12,210 nt of DNA, from positions 1 to 12,210 of the forward strand of contig CAIOGK010000131.1 of assembly GCA_903857815.1 (NCBI GenBank), read 5' to 3'. Source of the stretch: Candidatus Falkowiibacteriota bacterium (lineage in GTDB: Bacteria; Patescibacteriota; Patescibacteriia; Patescibacteriales; UBA12465). The notes under the pieces were generated by a model. That model did no database searches. It was not told where the DNA came from and saw only the letters and a list, made by a program, of their open reading frames with translations. Shown piece by piece: positions 1-8,400 of the stretch (position 1 is its first letter; every line of letters starts with the position of its first letter). A program made the position numbers and the translations under genes.

Positions 1-1
1 G

Positions 2-145
2 GCTGATTTTATGAAAAAAATAAATGCCATCACTCCTGCTGCCTTACAAAAAACTGCCCAAAAAATATTTGTGAACAAGGGTTTGAATTTTGCCGCGATT
101 GGACGCTGTAAGGATGCTGAATTTAAAAAGATTTTTAAAGCCTAG
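2..145 (+). CDS. C-terminal end of a probable M16-family (insulinase-like) zinc peptidase, 5' partial
   Basis: An open frame enters from the left edge and ends at TAG 143-145, giving 47 residues. The tail contains an 'ITPAALQKTAQKIF' stretch followed by 'LNFAAIG'. This matches the usual end of M16 peptidases, where an 'IT-x-x-D/A-hydrophobic-x-x-x-A-x-x-hydrophobic' helix precedes a strand of the form 'L-x-x-A-hydrophobic-hydrophobic-G'. M16 proteins are zinc proteases or inactive partner subunits. The zinc site (HxxEH) lies near the N-terminus and is outside the window, so activity cannot be judged. The last 32 bases overlap the next gene if that gene starts at 114, which suggests both sit in one operon. 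The assignment rests on a short tail and is moderate only. Confidence 0.55.
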   Translation, partial: ADFMKKINAITPAALQKTAQKIFVNKGLNFAAIGRCKDAEFKKIFKA

Positions 146-1898
146 GCCAATTAACAAAAAAGTCCTTTGGGTCTTCATTGGACTATTTGTCTTGTCCAAT
201 ATTGCGACGGTAACTTATTTTTTAATGCAGCAGAAAGAAAAATTACCGATTACTCCAGAAATAAAAGAGTCTGCTGTGGATAATGTGGTTAGCCCGGATT
301 CTTATAATGATTTTATAGAAGTCAACCAAGCGCAATCAGCGGAATGGTTTTTAGATAAAGAACCCCTAGCTACATCAGAGGAAGAATTAAAAATCGATTG
401 GTTAAAAATTCCAGAACGATTTAGTCCGGCTGATACCACGGAAAATATAGATGCTTGTTTTCAGGATGGGAATGATACCCATTTTTATAAAACTGGAATT
501 GTGACATCGGGTAAATATAAAGGTTCACATTTGTTGGTAAAAAACAGTCTTTGCTTTGGCATGGGCTGCGAAACAAGTTTAATAAAGGGCGTTTATTTTA
601 AAGATCATTTTATTATTTTAGCAAAAAGTTCTCCCAGTGGTTGGTTAAATAATGAAGAGGTTAAATGTTTTCAAAATGGAACCACTATCGATTTTTATTC
701 TTCGTTAAAGAGCATTGATCCACCTGTTTCTTTAGATGTTCCAAACAAAAATTATAAACTCTCTTTGAGTTACTGGTCTGATTTTCCTGTTACCCAGGAT
801 AAATTAGAAGAATTAAAAGAGGCATTTATTTCTGATAATGGCCTGGTTTTATATACACGTTCAGCCGATGCATCTAATTCCGATTTAGTTTTTAAATCAT
901 TAGATGGAATTTTTTATTATTATAGTATTGAGCCTCCGTTTAGTAATGTTGAGGATAGATTGCAATATAATGCACAGCTAGATATTAAATTAACAAATGG
1001 TAATAATTTTGCGGCAGATTATTCTTGGTGTAAAGTTGGTGGGTGTGGCTGTAATATTTTTTTAGCGCCGATTAACATTGATCAGGTTAATAAAATAGGA
1101 ATGAGCCAAGACGGATCCTCGTTTTATGAACTTAAAGATATTAATTTGGTTTTTCCAGAACAAGGAATTTCAGATATACAAAAAATGTATGATGAATATT
1201 TCCCGGGGTATAATGCAGGGACCGAAGATTTAAAAGAGAAAATCCCTTATGATCAATTTGTAAAAGATTACCCGATAATTTATTGGCAAGATTTCTTAGG
1301 TAGGTTTTGGCAATTGAAAAATACTAAATATTATTTCTCAGCTGTTGAATGCGGTAAGCCGGTGATTTATCTTTATCCTGAAAAAACGACTGATGTTAAT
1401 GTTCAAGTTTTTCCAGCTGGCGGGTTTACCAAAACTGAGCCGGCTTATAAAAATGGTTGGAATGTAAAAGCTAGTCCTAATGGGGATATTTATAATTATG
1501 ATGATAAAATAAATTATCCTTATCTTTTTTGGGAGGGGCATGCACTGGGATATAACATGCCGACAACCGGTTTTGTAGTTGAGGCTTCTAAAGTTGAAAG
1601 TTTTTTACGTGATAAATTATCTAAGCAAGGATTAATCGGTCGCGAAATAGATGAGTTTGTAGAATTCTGGGCGCCAAAAATGACCGAAGCTCCTTATTAT
1701 TTTGTTACTTTTGTTCCTCAGGCTGATTTTGAAAAACTTGCTCCACTTAGCGTTTCCCCAAAACCAGATACTGTTATTCGAGTTTTTATGGATTATCAAC
1801 CGTTAGAAAAGCCAGTAAGAGTAAAGGAGCAGATTTTACGAACTCCAGTTAGAAACGGCTTCACGGTTGTTGAGTGGGGTGGAGCTTTACATAAATAA
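114..1898 (+). CDS. Membrane-anchored, cysteine-rich conserved protein of unknown function
   Basis: This 594-residue protein has a basic N-terminus and one transmembrane segment at about residues 17-38, so the rest is predicted to lie outside the membrane. The middle (about 100-410) has no domain I recognise. The last ~180 residues form a compact conserved module that begins 'ECGKPVIYLYPEKTTDV' (412-428), passes 'YPYLFWEG' (468-475), and ends near 'DTVIRVFM' (552-559) and 'GFTVVEWGG' (582-590). I recall this module from uncharacterised bacterial and archaeal proteins, but I know no function for it. Eight cysteines (115, 147, 152, 185, 306, 311, 313, 413) all fall in the predicted exported part and could form disulfides or bind metal. 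ATG 114 is chosen over TTG 90 because it directly precedes the membrane anchor and shortens the overlap with the upstream gene to 32 bases. An AAGG directly abuts the ATG, too close for a normal ribosome binding site. The next gene starts 2 bases after the stop. Confidence 0.75.
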   Translation: MLNLKRFLKPRPINKKVLWVFIGLFVLSNIATVTYFLMQQKEKLPITPEIKESAVDNVVSPDSYNDFIEVNQAQSAEWFLDKEPLATSEEELKIDWLKIPERFSPADTTENIDACFQDGNDTHFYKTGIVTSGKYKGSHLLVKNSLCFGMGCETSLIKGVYFKDHFIILAKSSPSGWLNNEEVKCFQNGTTIDFYSSLKSIDPPVSLDVPNKNYKLSLSYWSDFPVTQDKLEELKEAFISDNGLVLYTRSADASNSDLVFKSLDGIFYYYSIEPPFSNVEDRLQYNAQLDIKLTNGNNFAADYSWCKVGGCGCNIFLAPINIDQVNKIGMSQDGSSFYELKDINLVFPEQGISDIQKMYDEYFPGYNAGTEDLKEKIPYDQFVKDYPIIYWQDFLGRFWQLKNTKYYFSAVECGKPVIYLYPEKTTDVNVQVFPAGGFTKTEPAYKNGWNVKASPNGDIYNYDDKINYPYLFWEGHALGYNMPTTGFVVEASKVESFLRDKLSKQGLIGREIDEFVEFWAPKMTEAPYYFVTFVPQADFEKLAPLSVSPKPDTVIRVFMDYQPLEKPVRVKEQILRTPVRNGFTVVEWGGALHK

Positions 1899-1900
1899 TT

Positions 1901-3757
1901 ATGAAAGACGGCGTCTTATATAAATTGGCGCTAGGAATACTTACGGTCTTAATGATCGCTCAGGTATTTTGGTTATTCTTATTATTTTCTGGTAAGAATA
2001 TTTTGAAAAATTCTAGTCAGAGCAATACCGTTCATAAATCCTATTCTTCTAGTCAGGAATTTTATGGTGGCGAAATTAAAAATCAAGATCGAAGTTCAAT
2101 TAATAAGAAATCGGCTACCAATGAAAATCATATTTATGGCGGGATTGTTCCACATCACTTATTAGTTAAGGATTTTATTGATTCGTTTTTTAGTAAATTA
2201 AAAGAACAGCAATATAAGACAGTTATTATTATTAGTCCTAATCATTTTTCTGTAGGTAATAATAATATTTCATTTTCCGAAGTTGATTGGGAAACTCCAT
2301 TTGGTAAATTAGTAGTTGATGACATGTTGATTGCAAAGGCTAAACAATATGGCCTAATGAGCGAGGAAGAGCCCTTTGCTAGAGAACACGGCATTTCTGG
2401 GCTAACGCCATTTGTAAAAAAATATTTTCCGGAAGCTAAGTTTATTCCTTTCATAATTAAAAATAATACAACTAAGGAAGAAATTACTAAGTTAGCCGAT
2501 TTTTTAATAAAAAATGTTGATGTTGAGAATACGCTTGTTTTAGCTTCGGTTGATTTTTCTCATTATCAACCAACGATTGCTGCTGATTTTCATGATTTAA
2601 AAAGTATTAATGCTATTCAGTCTTTTAGCAAAGAAGAAATAATGAAAGCTGAAGTAGATTCTCCGCTTTCGCTACTCACTCTTAGTAATTATTTAGAAAA
2701 TATTGGCGCCAAAGATAGTTCTTTGATATATTCTACTAATTCTGGACGTTTAATAAATAAAGAAGACGAGCCAACAACTAGTCATAGTTTTCTTTATTTT
2801 AAAAAAGGAGAATCTTTTATCGCAACGAATGTAAATTTTCTATTCTTTGGTGATATGATGCTTGATAGAAATGTTGGCGATAAGTTGAAGGGTAAAAAAG
2901 TTGATTATCTTTTGACTGAATTGGCGGGTGAGGAAAATAGATTTTTTTCCGGAGTTGATATTATCAGTGCTAATCTTGAAGGGGCAGTAACGAATAATGG
3001 TGCTCATTATAATCCTATTAATTCTTATGATTTTGCTTTTTCTTCAGAAAGAATTGAAGAATTAAAAAAGTATGGATTTAATTATTTTACTTTAGCCAAC
3101 AATCATTTTAGCGATCAGGGTCAAAAAGGAGTAGAAGAAACTAGAAAAAATTTAAGTAATTTAGGTTTTAATTATAGCGGTGCTACTGATGCTCAGATTG
3201 ATGAATATTCTCGAAAAGATATATTAATTTCTGATAGAAAAATTGCGCTGGTTGGTTTTTCGATGGTTTATAGAGATTTTGATTTAGAAAAGGCAAGGCA
3301 AATGGTTAAAGACGCAAGCACCGAGAATGATTTAGTGATTGTAAATATTCATTGGGGGGTAGAGTATCAGCATCAATTTAATAAACATCAACAAGATGTT
3401 GGTCACGCCTTAATTGATTCTGGTGCGAGTGCTATTATTGGTCATCACCCACATGTTGTTCAGGGCATGGAGATATATCAAGGAAGACCAATTTTTTATT
3501 CTTTAGGAAATTTTATTTTTGATCAGTATTTTTCTGCAGATACCCAGGAAAGTTTAGCGGTTGGACTAGATTTTAGTAAAGCGACAACAACTATGTTTCT
3601 TTTTCCTCTTAAATCAGAAAAATCTGTTCCGCGTTTAATGAATGTACAGGAAAAAGAAATATTTTTAAATAAATTTATTTCTTGGTCGGAAGTTGGAGAA
3701 GATATTAAAGCTCAAATTAAAAATCAAAAAATTAACATTTTACAGCTAGCTGATTAG
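1901..3757 (+). CDS. Membrane-anchored fusion of a MEMO (AmmeMemoRadiSam protein B) domain and a CapA-like metallophosphatase
   Basis: This 618-residue protein has one N-terminal transmembrane segment (about 8-29), a polar Ser/Asn-rich linker, and two domains. Residues about 80-300 match the MEMO family: 'VPHH' (83-86), 'SPNH' (112-115), 'REHG' (161-164) and 'SVDFSHY' (216-222). These supply the histidines (85/86, 115, 221) and Asp218 of the family's dioxygenase-like pocket. The cysteine of the human MEMO1 pocket has no obvious counterpart. Residues about 311-555 match CapA/PgsA, a calcineurin-like metallophosphatase fold: 'FGDMMLDR' (316-323), 'NLEGAVT' (358-364), 'LANNHFSDQG' (398-407), 'HWGVEY' (484-489), 'GHHPHVVQ' (514-521) and 'YSLGNFIFDQ' (533-542). 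CapA proteins occur in poly-gamma-glutamate export and other envelope polymer systems, but no CapB/CapC homologues are visible here, nor the AMMECR1 or radical SAM partners of MEMO. The substrate is unknown. It starts 2 bases after the upstream gene, and TAG is followed at once by TAA. Confidence 0.85.
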   Translation: MKDGVLYKLALGILTVLMIAQVFWLFLLFSGKNILKNSSQSNTVHKSYSSSQEFYGGEIKNQDRSSINKKSATNENHIYGGIVPHHLLVKDFIDSFFSKLKEQQYKTVIIISPNHFSVGNNNISFSEVDWETPFGKLVVDDMLIAKAKQYGLMSEEEPFAREHGISGLTPFVKKYFPEAKFIPFIIKNNTTKEEITKLADFLIKNVDVENTLVLASVDFSHYQPTIAADFHDLKSINAIQSFSKEEIMKAEVDSPLSLLTLSNYLENIGAKDSSLIYSTNSGRLINKEDEPTTSHSFLYFKKGESFIATNVNFLFFGDMMLDRNVGDKLKGKKVDYLLTELAGEENRFFSGVDIISANLEGAVTNNGAHYNPINSYDFAFSSERIEELKKYGFNYFTLANNHFSDQGQKGVEETRKNLSNLGFNYSGATDAQIDEYSRKDILISDRKIALVGFSMVYRDFDLEKARQMVKDASTENDLVIVNIHWGVEYQHQFNKHQQDVGHALIDSGASAIIGHHPHVVQGMEIYQGRPIFYSLGNFIFDQYFSADTQESLAVGLDFSKATTTMFLFPLKSEKSVPRLMNVQEKEIFLNKFISWSEVGEDIKAQIKNQKINILQLAD

Positions 3758-3767
3758 TAACAACTAT

Positions 3768-6743
3768 ATGTTAGATTTATTAACAAAATTAAATAAGGCA
3801 CAAAAAACAGCCGTTACCCATGAAGACGGCCCACTTTTAATTGTCGCCGGAGCCGGAACTGGAAAAACAACAGTTTTAATTAATCGCTTAGCTTATTTAA
3901 TTTCCGAGAAAAAAGCTTCAACCGAAGAAATTTTACTTTTAACTTTTACGGAGAAAGCGGCTGGAGAAATGGAAGAAAGGGCTGATAAAATTTTACCTTA
4001 TGGTTATGTTGATTTATGGATAAATACTTTTCATGGATTTTGTGAAAGAATTTTAAGAGACCATGCTTTAGAAATAGGTTTAAATCCGAATTTTAAATTA
4101 TTATCCGCAACTGATCAGTGGGTTTTAATAAAAAAGAATCTTGATAATTTTAATTTAGAATATTATAAGCCATTAGGAAACCCAACTAAATTTATTTCTG
4201 AAATTTTAAAACATTTTTCTCGGCTTAAAGACGAAAATATCAGCACACTTGGATATTTAAAGTCCGCTGAAGGGATGATTGCCTCCGAAAAAGATGGAGA
4301 TGGTGAAGAATTAGAGATTAGTCGCGTAAAAGAATTAGCTGAAGCATATAAAACTTATAATCAATTACTTTTAGAAAATAATTATTTTGATTTTGGTGAT
4401 TTAATAGTTTATACAATTAAACTCTTCCGTGATAGACCGAATATTTTAAAATATTATCGCCAAAAATTTAAATACATAATGGTTGATGAATTCCAAGATA
4501 CCAATTTAGCTCAGTATGAATTAGTAAAGATGCTGGCGGCGCCTAAAGATAATTTGTTGGTAGTTGGCGATGATGACCAAGCGATTTATAAATTCCGTGG
4601 TGCCTCAATTTCCAATATTATGCAGTTTAAGGAAGACTACCCGCAGACCAAAGAAATAGTCCTAATTGAAAATTATCGTTCTCGTCAAGAAATTTTAGAT
4701 AGAGCGCATGATTTTATTAGTCATAACAATCCCAATCGTTTAGAAGTTAAATTAAAGATAAATAAACGCTTATTGGCGAAAGGCGAAGTAACTCAGAAAA
4801 CTAATAAAACCGCAGCGGTAAAATTTTTAAATTTTCCCACTCAAGATGAGGAAGTCTCTTTTATTGGGGGTCGTATTAAAGAGATTTATGAGGATAAAAT
4901 TTCTAAAGGGGAGGATATAAGTTGGTTAGACTTTGCAGTTTTAGTTAGGGCTAATGATACGGCCGATGTTTATGTTAAAGAGTTGAGTCATTTGGATATT
5001 CCTAATCAATTCATGTCTTGGCGCGGGCTTTATTACAAACCACTTATTCTCGATATTTTAGCTTATTTGCGCTTATTGGATAATTATCATGAATCATCCG
5101 CTCTATTTAGAGTTTTAAGTATGGAAGCGTTTAAAGTTTCTCATGTTGATTTGGTTACCATTAATAAGATGGCGTCGAGAAAAGTGTGGTCTTTATATGA
5201 GGCCTTAAAAAATATTAATTTAATCTCTGATGTGAGCGCTGAGAGTGTTAAAAATATTAATAAACTTTTAAGTTTGATTGAAATTCATTCGGCACTAGTG
5301 GCGGATAATAAGCCGACTAAAATTTTCCTATACTTTGCTTATGATTCCGGATTATTAGAAAAGATGGATAGAGATAGAGATTTGGAATTATTTTCTTATT
5401 TAAATCAGTTTTATCAGAAAATGAAAAATCTTGAAGATAATAATGCTGATTTAAAGCTCAAGGATTTTCTGGAAGCCATAAATTTAGAACTTGAGGCGGG
5501 TGAAACTGGAGCCTTAAAATTAGATTTTGCGGATAATGAGACAGTTAAAATTATGACTGTTCATGGCGCAAAAGGCTTAGAATTTAAATACGTTTTTATT
5601 GTTAATTTAGTTGATAAAAAATTTCCGACTATTTCTCGAAGTGAAAAAATATCTATTCCTGATGATTTAATTAAAGAAAAAATTGCTGTTAGTGTTGATG
5701 CTCATTTAGAGGAAGAAAGAAGGCTGTTCTATGTAGCAGCGACGAGAGCAAAAGAAGAATTGTATTTAACTAGTGCAAGGGATTACGGCGGAGCAAGAGC
5801 CAAGAAGCCTTCCCGTTTTATTTCAGAAATGGGACTAGATGATACAATCGATGGAACGCCCTTAAGTCGCAAAAATGAATTTTTAAAAGATGTTCATGCT
5901 CTAAATGATAAAGAAGTTTCACTCGAAGCTGGAAAAGCCAGGGAAGTTTTTTATCCGCTTCCGGAAAAATTCTCTTTTTCTCAATTAGCTGCTTTTGCTA
6001 CCTGCCCTTTGCAGTATAAGTTCGCTTTTATTTTAAAAATTCCCGCTTCTATCGATAAGGCGTCTTTAATTTTTGGCCGCGCTCTGCACAATACTTTATA
6101 TAATTTTTTGTTACCATCGCTTAGCGAATCTAAAAGATTTCAAGAGAGTCTATTCCCCGATGAGAAGAAAGTGAAAAAAGCACTTGAAGCGATTACTGAA
6201 AAAAGATTGCTGGAATTATATAAAGAATTTTGGCAAATGGATGGTTATAAAAATAAACAAGAACGAGACGCCTATCAACAAAAGGGGTTAGAAGCTTTGA
6301 AGAAATTTTTTGTGAATTATCAGGCTGCTCCGCCTAAAGAAATATTATTTTTGGAAAAGAAATTTTCTTTTAGAATCGGCGGCGATATAATTAAAGGGGC
6401 AATTGATAGAGTTGATCGCCTAGATGATGGAAGTTTAGAAGTCGTTGATTATAAGACTGGCAAAAGTAAAGATAAATTAGAATTTAAAGATAAACGCCAA
6501 TTAATTTTATATCAAATTTTCTTGGAAGAATTTCTTAATGAGAAAGTTAGTAAGCTTAGTTATTATTATTTAGAGACGGGTGAAAAATTATCATTTAAAG
6601 CAACTACTAAAGAAATAGAAAAACTAAAATTCGGAGTAATGGAGGAAATTGCTGCCATTAAAAATAGAAATTTCACTCCGACTCCGTCTCCGATGTGTAC
6701 TTTCTGCGATTTTAATACAATTTGCGAATTTAGACAGGTTTAG
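3768..6743 (+). CDS. UvrD/AddA-like superfamily 1 DNA helicase with C-terminal Fe-S PD-(D/E)XK nuclease domain
   Basis: This 991-residue protein is a predicted DNA repair helicase-nuclease. All SF1A helicase motifs are present: Q-motif region 'LNKAQKTAV' (8-16), Walker A 'AGAGTGKT' (27-34), Walker B 'VDEFQDTN' (239-246), motif III 'GDDDQAIYKFRGA' (267-279), motif IV 'ENYRS' (301-305), motif V 'TVHGAKGLEF' (597-606) and motif VI 'ERRLFYVAATRA' (650-661). From about residue 735 a RecB-family nuclease follows, with His774, 'GAIDRVDR' (Asp880), 'VVDYKTG' (Asp894, Lys896) and Gln911. Cys746 plus Cys977, Cys980 and Cys986 have the split spacing of the AddB/Cas4-type 4Fe-4S nuclease. The architecture resembles one subunit of AddAB/AdnAB, which process double-strand break ends before recombination. 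No second subunit is in the window, but ruvB follows 15 bases downstream, which suits a recombination role. ATG 3768 has no Shine-Dalgarno. Confidence 0.9.
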   Translation: MLDLLTKLNKAQKTAVTHEDGPLLIVAGAGTGKTTVLINRLAYLISEKKASTEEILLLTFTEKAAGEMEERADKILPYGYVDLWINTFHGFCERILRDHALEIGLNPNFKLLSATDQWVLIKKNLDNFNLEYYKPLGNPTKFISEILKHFSRLKDENISTLGYLKSAEGMIASEKDGDGEELEISRVKELAEAYKTYNQLLLENNYFDFGDLIVYTIKLFRDRPNILKYYRQKFKYIMVDEFQDTNLAQYELVKMLAAPKDNLLVVGDDDQAIYKFRGASISNIMQFKEDYPQTKEIVLIENYRSRQEILDRAHDFISHNNPNRLEVKLKINKRLLAKGEVTQKTNKTAAVKFLNFPTQDEEVSFIGGRIKEIYEDKISKGEDISWLDFAVLVRANDTADVYVKELSHLDIPNQFMSWRGLYYKPLILDILAYLRLLDNYHESSALFRVLSMEAFKVSHVDLVTINKMASRKVWSLYEALKNINLISDVSAESVKNINKLLSLIEIHSALVADNKPTKIFLYFAYDSGLLEKMDRDRDLELFSYLNQFYQKMKNLEDNNADLKLKDFLEAINLELEAGETGALKLDFADNETVKIMTVHGAKGLEFKYVFIVNLVDKKFPTISRSEKISIPDDLIKEKIAVSVDAHLEEERRLFYVAATRAKEELYLTSARDYGGARAKKPSRFISEMGLDDTIDGTPLSRKNEFLKDVHALNDKEVSLEAGKAREVFYPLPEKFSFSQLAAFATCPLQYKFAFILKIPASIDKASLIFGRALHNTLYNFLLPSLSESKRFQESLFPDEKKVKKALEAITEKRLLELYKEFWQMDGYKNKQERDAYQQKGLEALKKFFVNYQAAPPKEILFLEKKFSFRIGGDIIKGAIDRVDRLDDGSLEVVDYKTGKSKDKLEFKDKRQLILYQIFLEEFLNEKVSKLSYYYLETGEKLSFKATTKEIEKLKFGVMEEIAAIKNRNFTPTPSPMCTFCDFNTICEFRQV

Positions 6744-6758
6744 TTAGACTATAATTAT

Positions 6759-7781
6759 ATGACAGTAGCCGATGATAGATTAATTAGCCCGAAAGAAAAA
6801 ACCGGAGAAGACGCTCTGGATGTTTCTTTGCGTCCAAAATTTTTAACTGAATATATTGGTCAAGAAAAAATTAAACAGAATTTAGAAATAACCATCGCGG
6901 CCGCCAAGAAGCGTGGCGAACCAATTGAACACATTTTGTTGTATGGCGCACCGGGATTAGGGAAGACAACTTTAGCTCATGTTATTGCTAATGAAACAGG
7001 CGCGAATATTAGAGTGACCTCCGGCCCGGTGATTGAAAAGAGCGGCGATTTAGCTGCTATCCTTACTAATTTAGAGGCGGGCGATATTTTATTCATTGAT
7101 GAAATACACCGTCTTAATAAAACGGTAGAGGAAATTTTATATCCAGCGATGGAAGATTATGCTCTTGATATTGTAATGGGCAAAGGCCCTAGTGCTCGTA
7201 CTCTACGTTTAGATTTGCCAAAGTTTACTATTATCGGCGCCACTACTTTAGCGAGTTTATTATCGGCGCCTTTGCGCGATCGTTTTGGCATTACTCATCA
7301 TCTTAATTTCTATGAAGCAACCGATATTGAAAAAATTATTTCTCGCAGCGCTCGGATATTAAAGATTGAAATAGATGAAGCCGCAAAAATAGAAATTGCT
7401 AAGAGAAGCCGCCGTACTCCGCGTATCGCTAACCGCTTATTAAAGCGAGTGAGAGATTATTGTGAAGTAAAAAGTGATGGTCGTGTTTCGATTGAAAATT
7501 GTTTGGAGGCTATGAAGATGTTAGAAGTTGATAGTCTTGGTTTGGATTTAATAGATCGTCGTATTTTAGAAGTCATCGTTCATAAATTTAGAGGCGGGCC
7601 AGTGGGTTTAAATACTTTAGCGGCTGCAACCGGCGAAGAAGCCGATACGATAGAAAATATGTATGAGCCTTATCTTATGCAATTAGGATTCTTAGATAGG
7701 TCGCCACGCGGTCGCGTTATTACCGCGCTCGGTTATGAACATTTGGGACTGAGTATTCCGGGGCAAGAAAAGTTAGTATGA
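6759..7781 (+). CDS. ruvB: Holliday junction branch migration ATPase RuvB
   Basis: At 340 residues this is a full-length RuvB, the hexameric AAA+ motor that works with RuvA to move Holliday junctions during recombination repair. Visible features are 'LRPKFLTEYIGQ' (24-35), Walker A 'GAPGLGKT' (63-70), Walker B 'LFIDEIHR' (111-118), the RuvA-contacting hairpin (about 131-150), the arginine-finger region 'PLRDRFG' (171-177, Arg173), the sensor 2 stretch 'RTPRIANRLLKR' (219-230) and the C-terminal winged helix around 'GGPVGLNTLAAA' (279-290). One oddity is 'GATTLAS' (160-166), where most RuvBs have 'GATTRAG'; the arginine is Leu164 here. RuvA and RuvC are not in the window. The stop TGA overlaps the next ATG (ATGA, 7778-7781), which implies translational coupling, and an in-frame TAA follows the TGA directly. 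Confidence 0.97.
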   Translation: MTVADDRLISPKEKTGEDALDVSLRPKFLTEYIGQEKIKQNLEITIAAAKKRGEPIEHILLYGAPGLGKTTLAHVIANETGANIRVTSGPVIEKSGDLAAILTNLEAGDILFIDEIHRLNKTVEEILYPAMEDYALDIVMGKGPSARTLRLDLPKFTIIGATTLASLLSAPLRDRFGITHHLNFYEATDIEKIISRSARILKIEIDEAAKIEIAKRSRRTPRIANRLLKRVRDYCEVKSDGRVSIENCLEAMKMLEVDSLGLDLIDRRILEVIVHKFRGGPVGLNTLAAATGEEADTIENMYEPYLMQLGFLDRSPRGRVITALGYEHLGLSIPGQEKLV

Positions 7782-8398
7782 TAATCCTTAATCTGATTGA
7801 AAATAATAAAATACTATTAGGTCTTATTTCTTCCGTCATTGCTGTTGTCGCTTACATACCTTATTTTTTGGATATATTTAGAGGTAAAACTAAGCCGCAC
7901 ATCTTTTCTTGGTTTATTTGGGGGTTACTGGGAGGTATTACTTATGCTGCCCAAGTTGTAAAAGGAGCGGGGGCCGGTTCTTGGGCAAATGGATTAACGG
8001 CTTTAATTTGTTTTGTTATAGCTATTTTATCAATTACTCGCGGTGAAAAGAATATCACGATAACTGATAAATTATCTTTTAGCGGTGCAATTTTTGCTTT
8101 AATTCTTTGGTTTTTAACTAAAAATCCTTTATCGGCCGTTATTTTAGCTTGTGTTATTGATACCATCGCTTATATCCCAACTTTTCGGAAGGCCTATTAC
8201 AAACCATTTGAGGAAACTCTGTCTTCCTTTGTAGTAACTACCATTGGTATTATTATCAGTCTACTTGCGCTGGAGGCTTACAGCACTACAACATGGCTTT
8301 ATCTTGCTGTTCTAATTTCGTCTAATAGTATTTTTATTACTATGCTTCTGATTAGGAGAAAACTGATAAAGAATAGGAAGAATATTACAATTGTATAA
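7778..8398 (+). CDS. Seven-helix membrane protein, SWEET/PQ-loop-like, first of a tandem pair
   Basis: This 206-residue protein is almost all membrane helix, with segments at about 12-32, 42-61, 68-86, 98-113, 117-134, 147-166 and 170-193. The protein carries an internal repeat: 'AYIPYFLDIFRGKTKPHIFSW' in residues 25-45 recurs in diverged form as 'AYIPTFRKAYYKPFEETLSSF' in residues 131-151. Two three-helix units joined by a single helix is the layout of SWEET transporters and related PQ-loop proteins, each unit having a conserved proline in its first helix. By that analogy this may be a small-solute transporter or exchanger, but I see no substrate-specific motif, and the family call rests on topology and internal symmetry alone. 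Its ATG overlaps the ruvB stop. A close paralog follows 2 bases after its stop. The basic C-terminal tail suggests that end is cytoplasmic. Confidence 0.7.
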   Translation: MIILNLIENNKILLGLISSVIAVVAYIPYFLDIFRGKTKPHIFSWFIWGLLGGITYAAQVVKGAGAGSWANGLTALICFVIAILSITRGEKNITITDKLSFSGAIFALILWFLTKNPLSAVILACVIDTIAYIPTFRKAYYKPFEETLSSFVVTTIGIIISLLALEAYSTTTWLYLAVLISSNSIFITMLLIRRKLIKNRKNITIV

Positions 8399-8400
8399 AA

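Noticed and set aside
90..113. TTG start at 90 for the 114-1898 gene
   Set aside because: It adds eight residues and lengthens the overlap with the M16-like gene; ATG 114 leads directly into the basic, membrane-anchor N-terminus.
1870..1898. Promoter-like TTGAGT ahead of the MEMO-CapA gene
   Set aside because: No good -10 follows at normal spacing (best TAAATA), and the 2-base gap to the upstream gene favours co-transcription.
1901..3757. Poly-gamma-glutamate capsule operon
   Set aside because: Only a CapA-like domain is present. No CapB ligase or CapC homologue is visible in the window, so a capsule role is not supported.
6750..6755. Perfect TATAAT box just before ruvB
   Set aside because: No acceptable -35 lies at 16-18 bases (AATTTA at 17), and a start there would be almost leaderless. 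Such hexamers arise easily by chance in AT-rich DNA.
7779..7784. TGA read as glycine (genetic code 25, Gracilibacteria/Absconditabacteria), suggested by TGA stops in ruvB and hisS followed closely by in-frame TAA
   Set aside because: All complete frames run full length without internal TGA, and ruvB ends at its normal family length, so the standard code fits. The nearby TAA codons are plausibly chance in AT-rich DNA.
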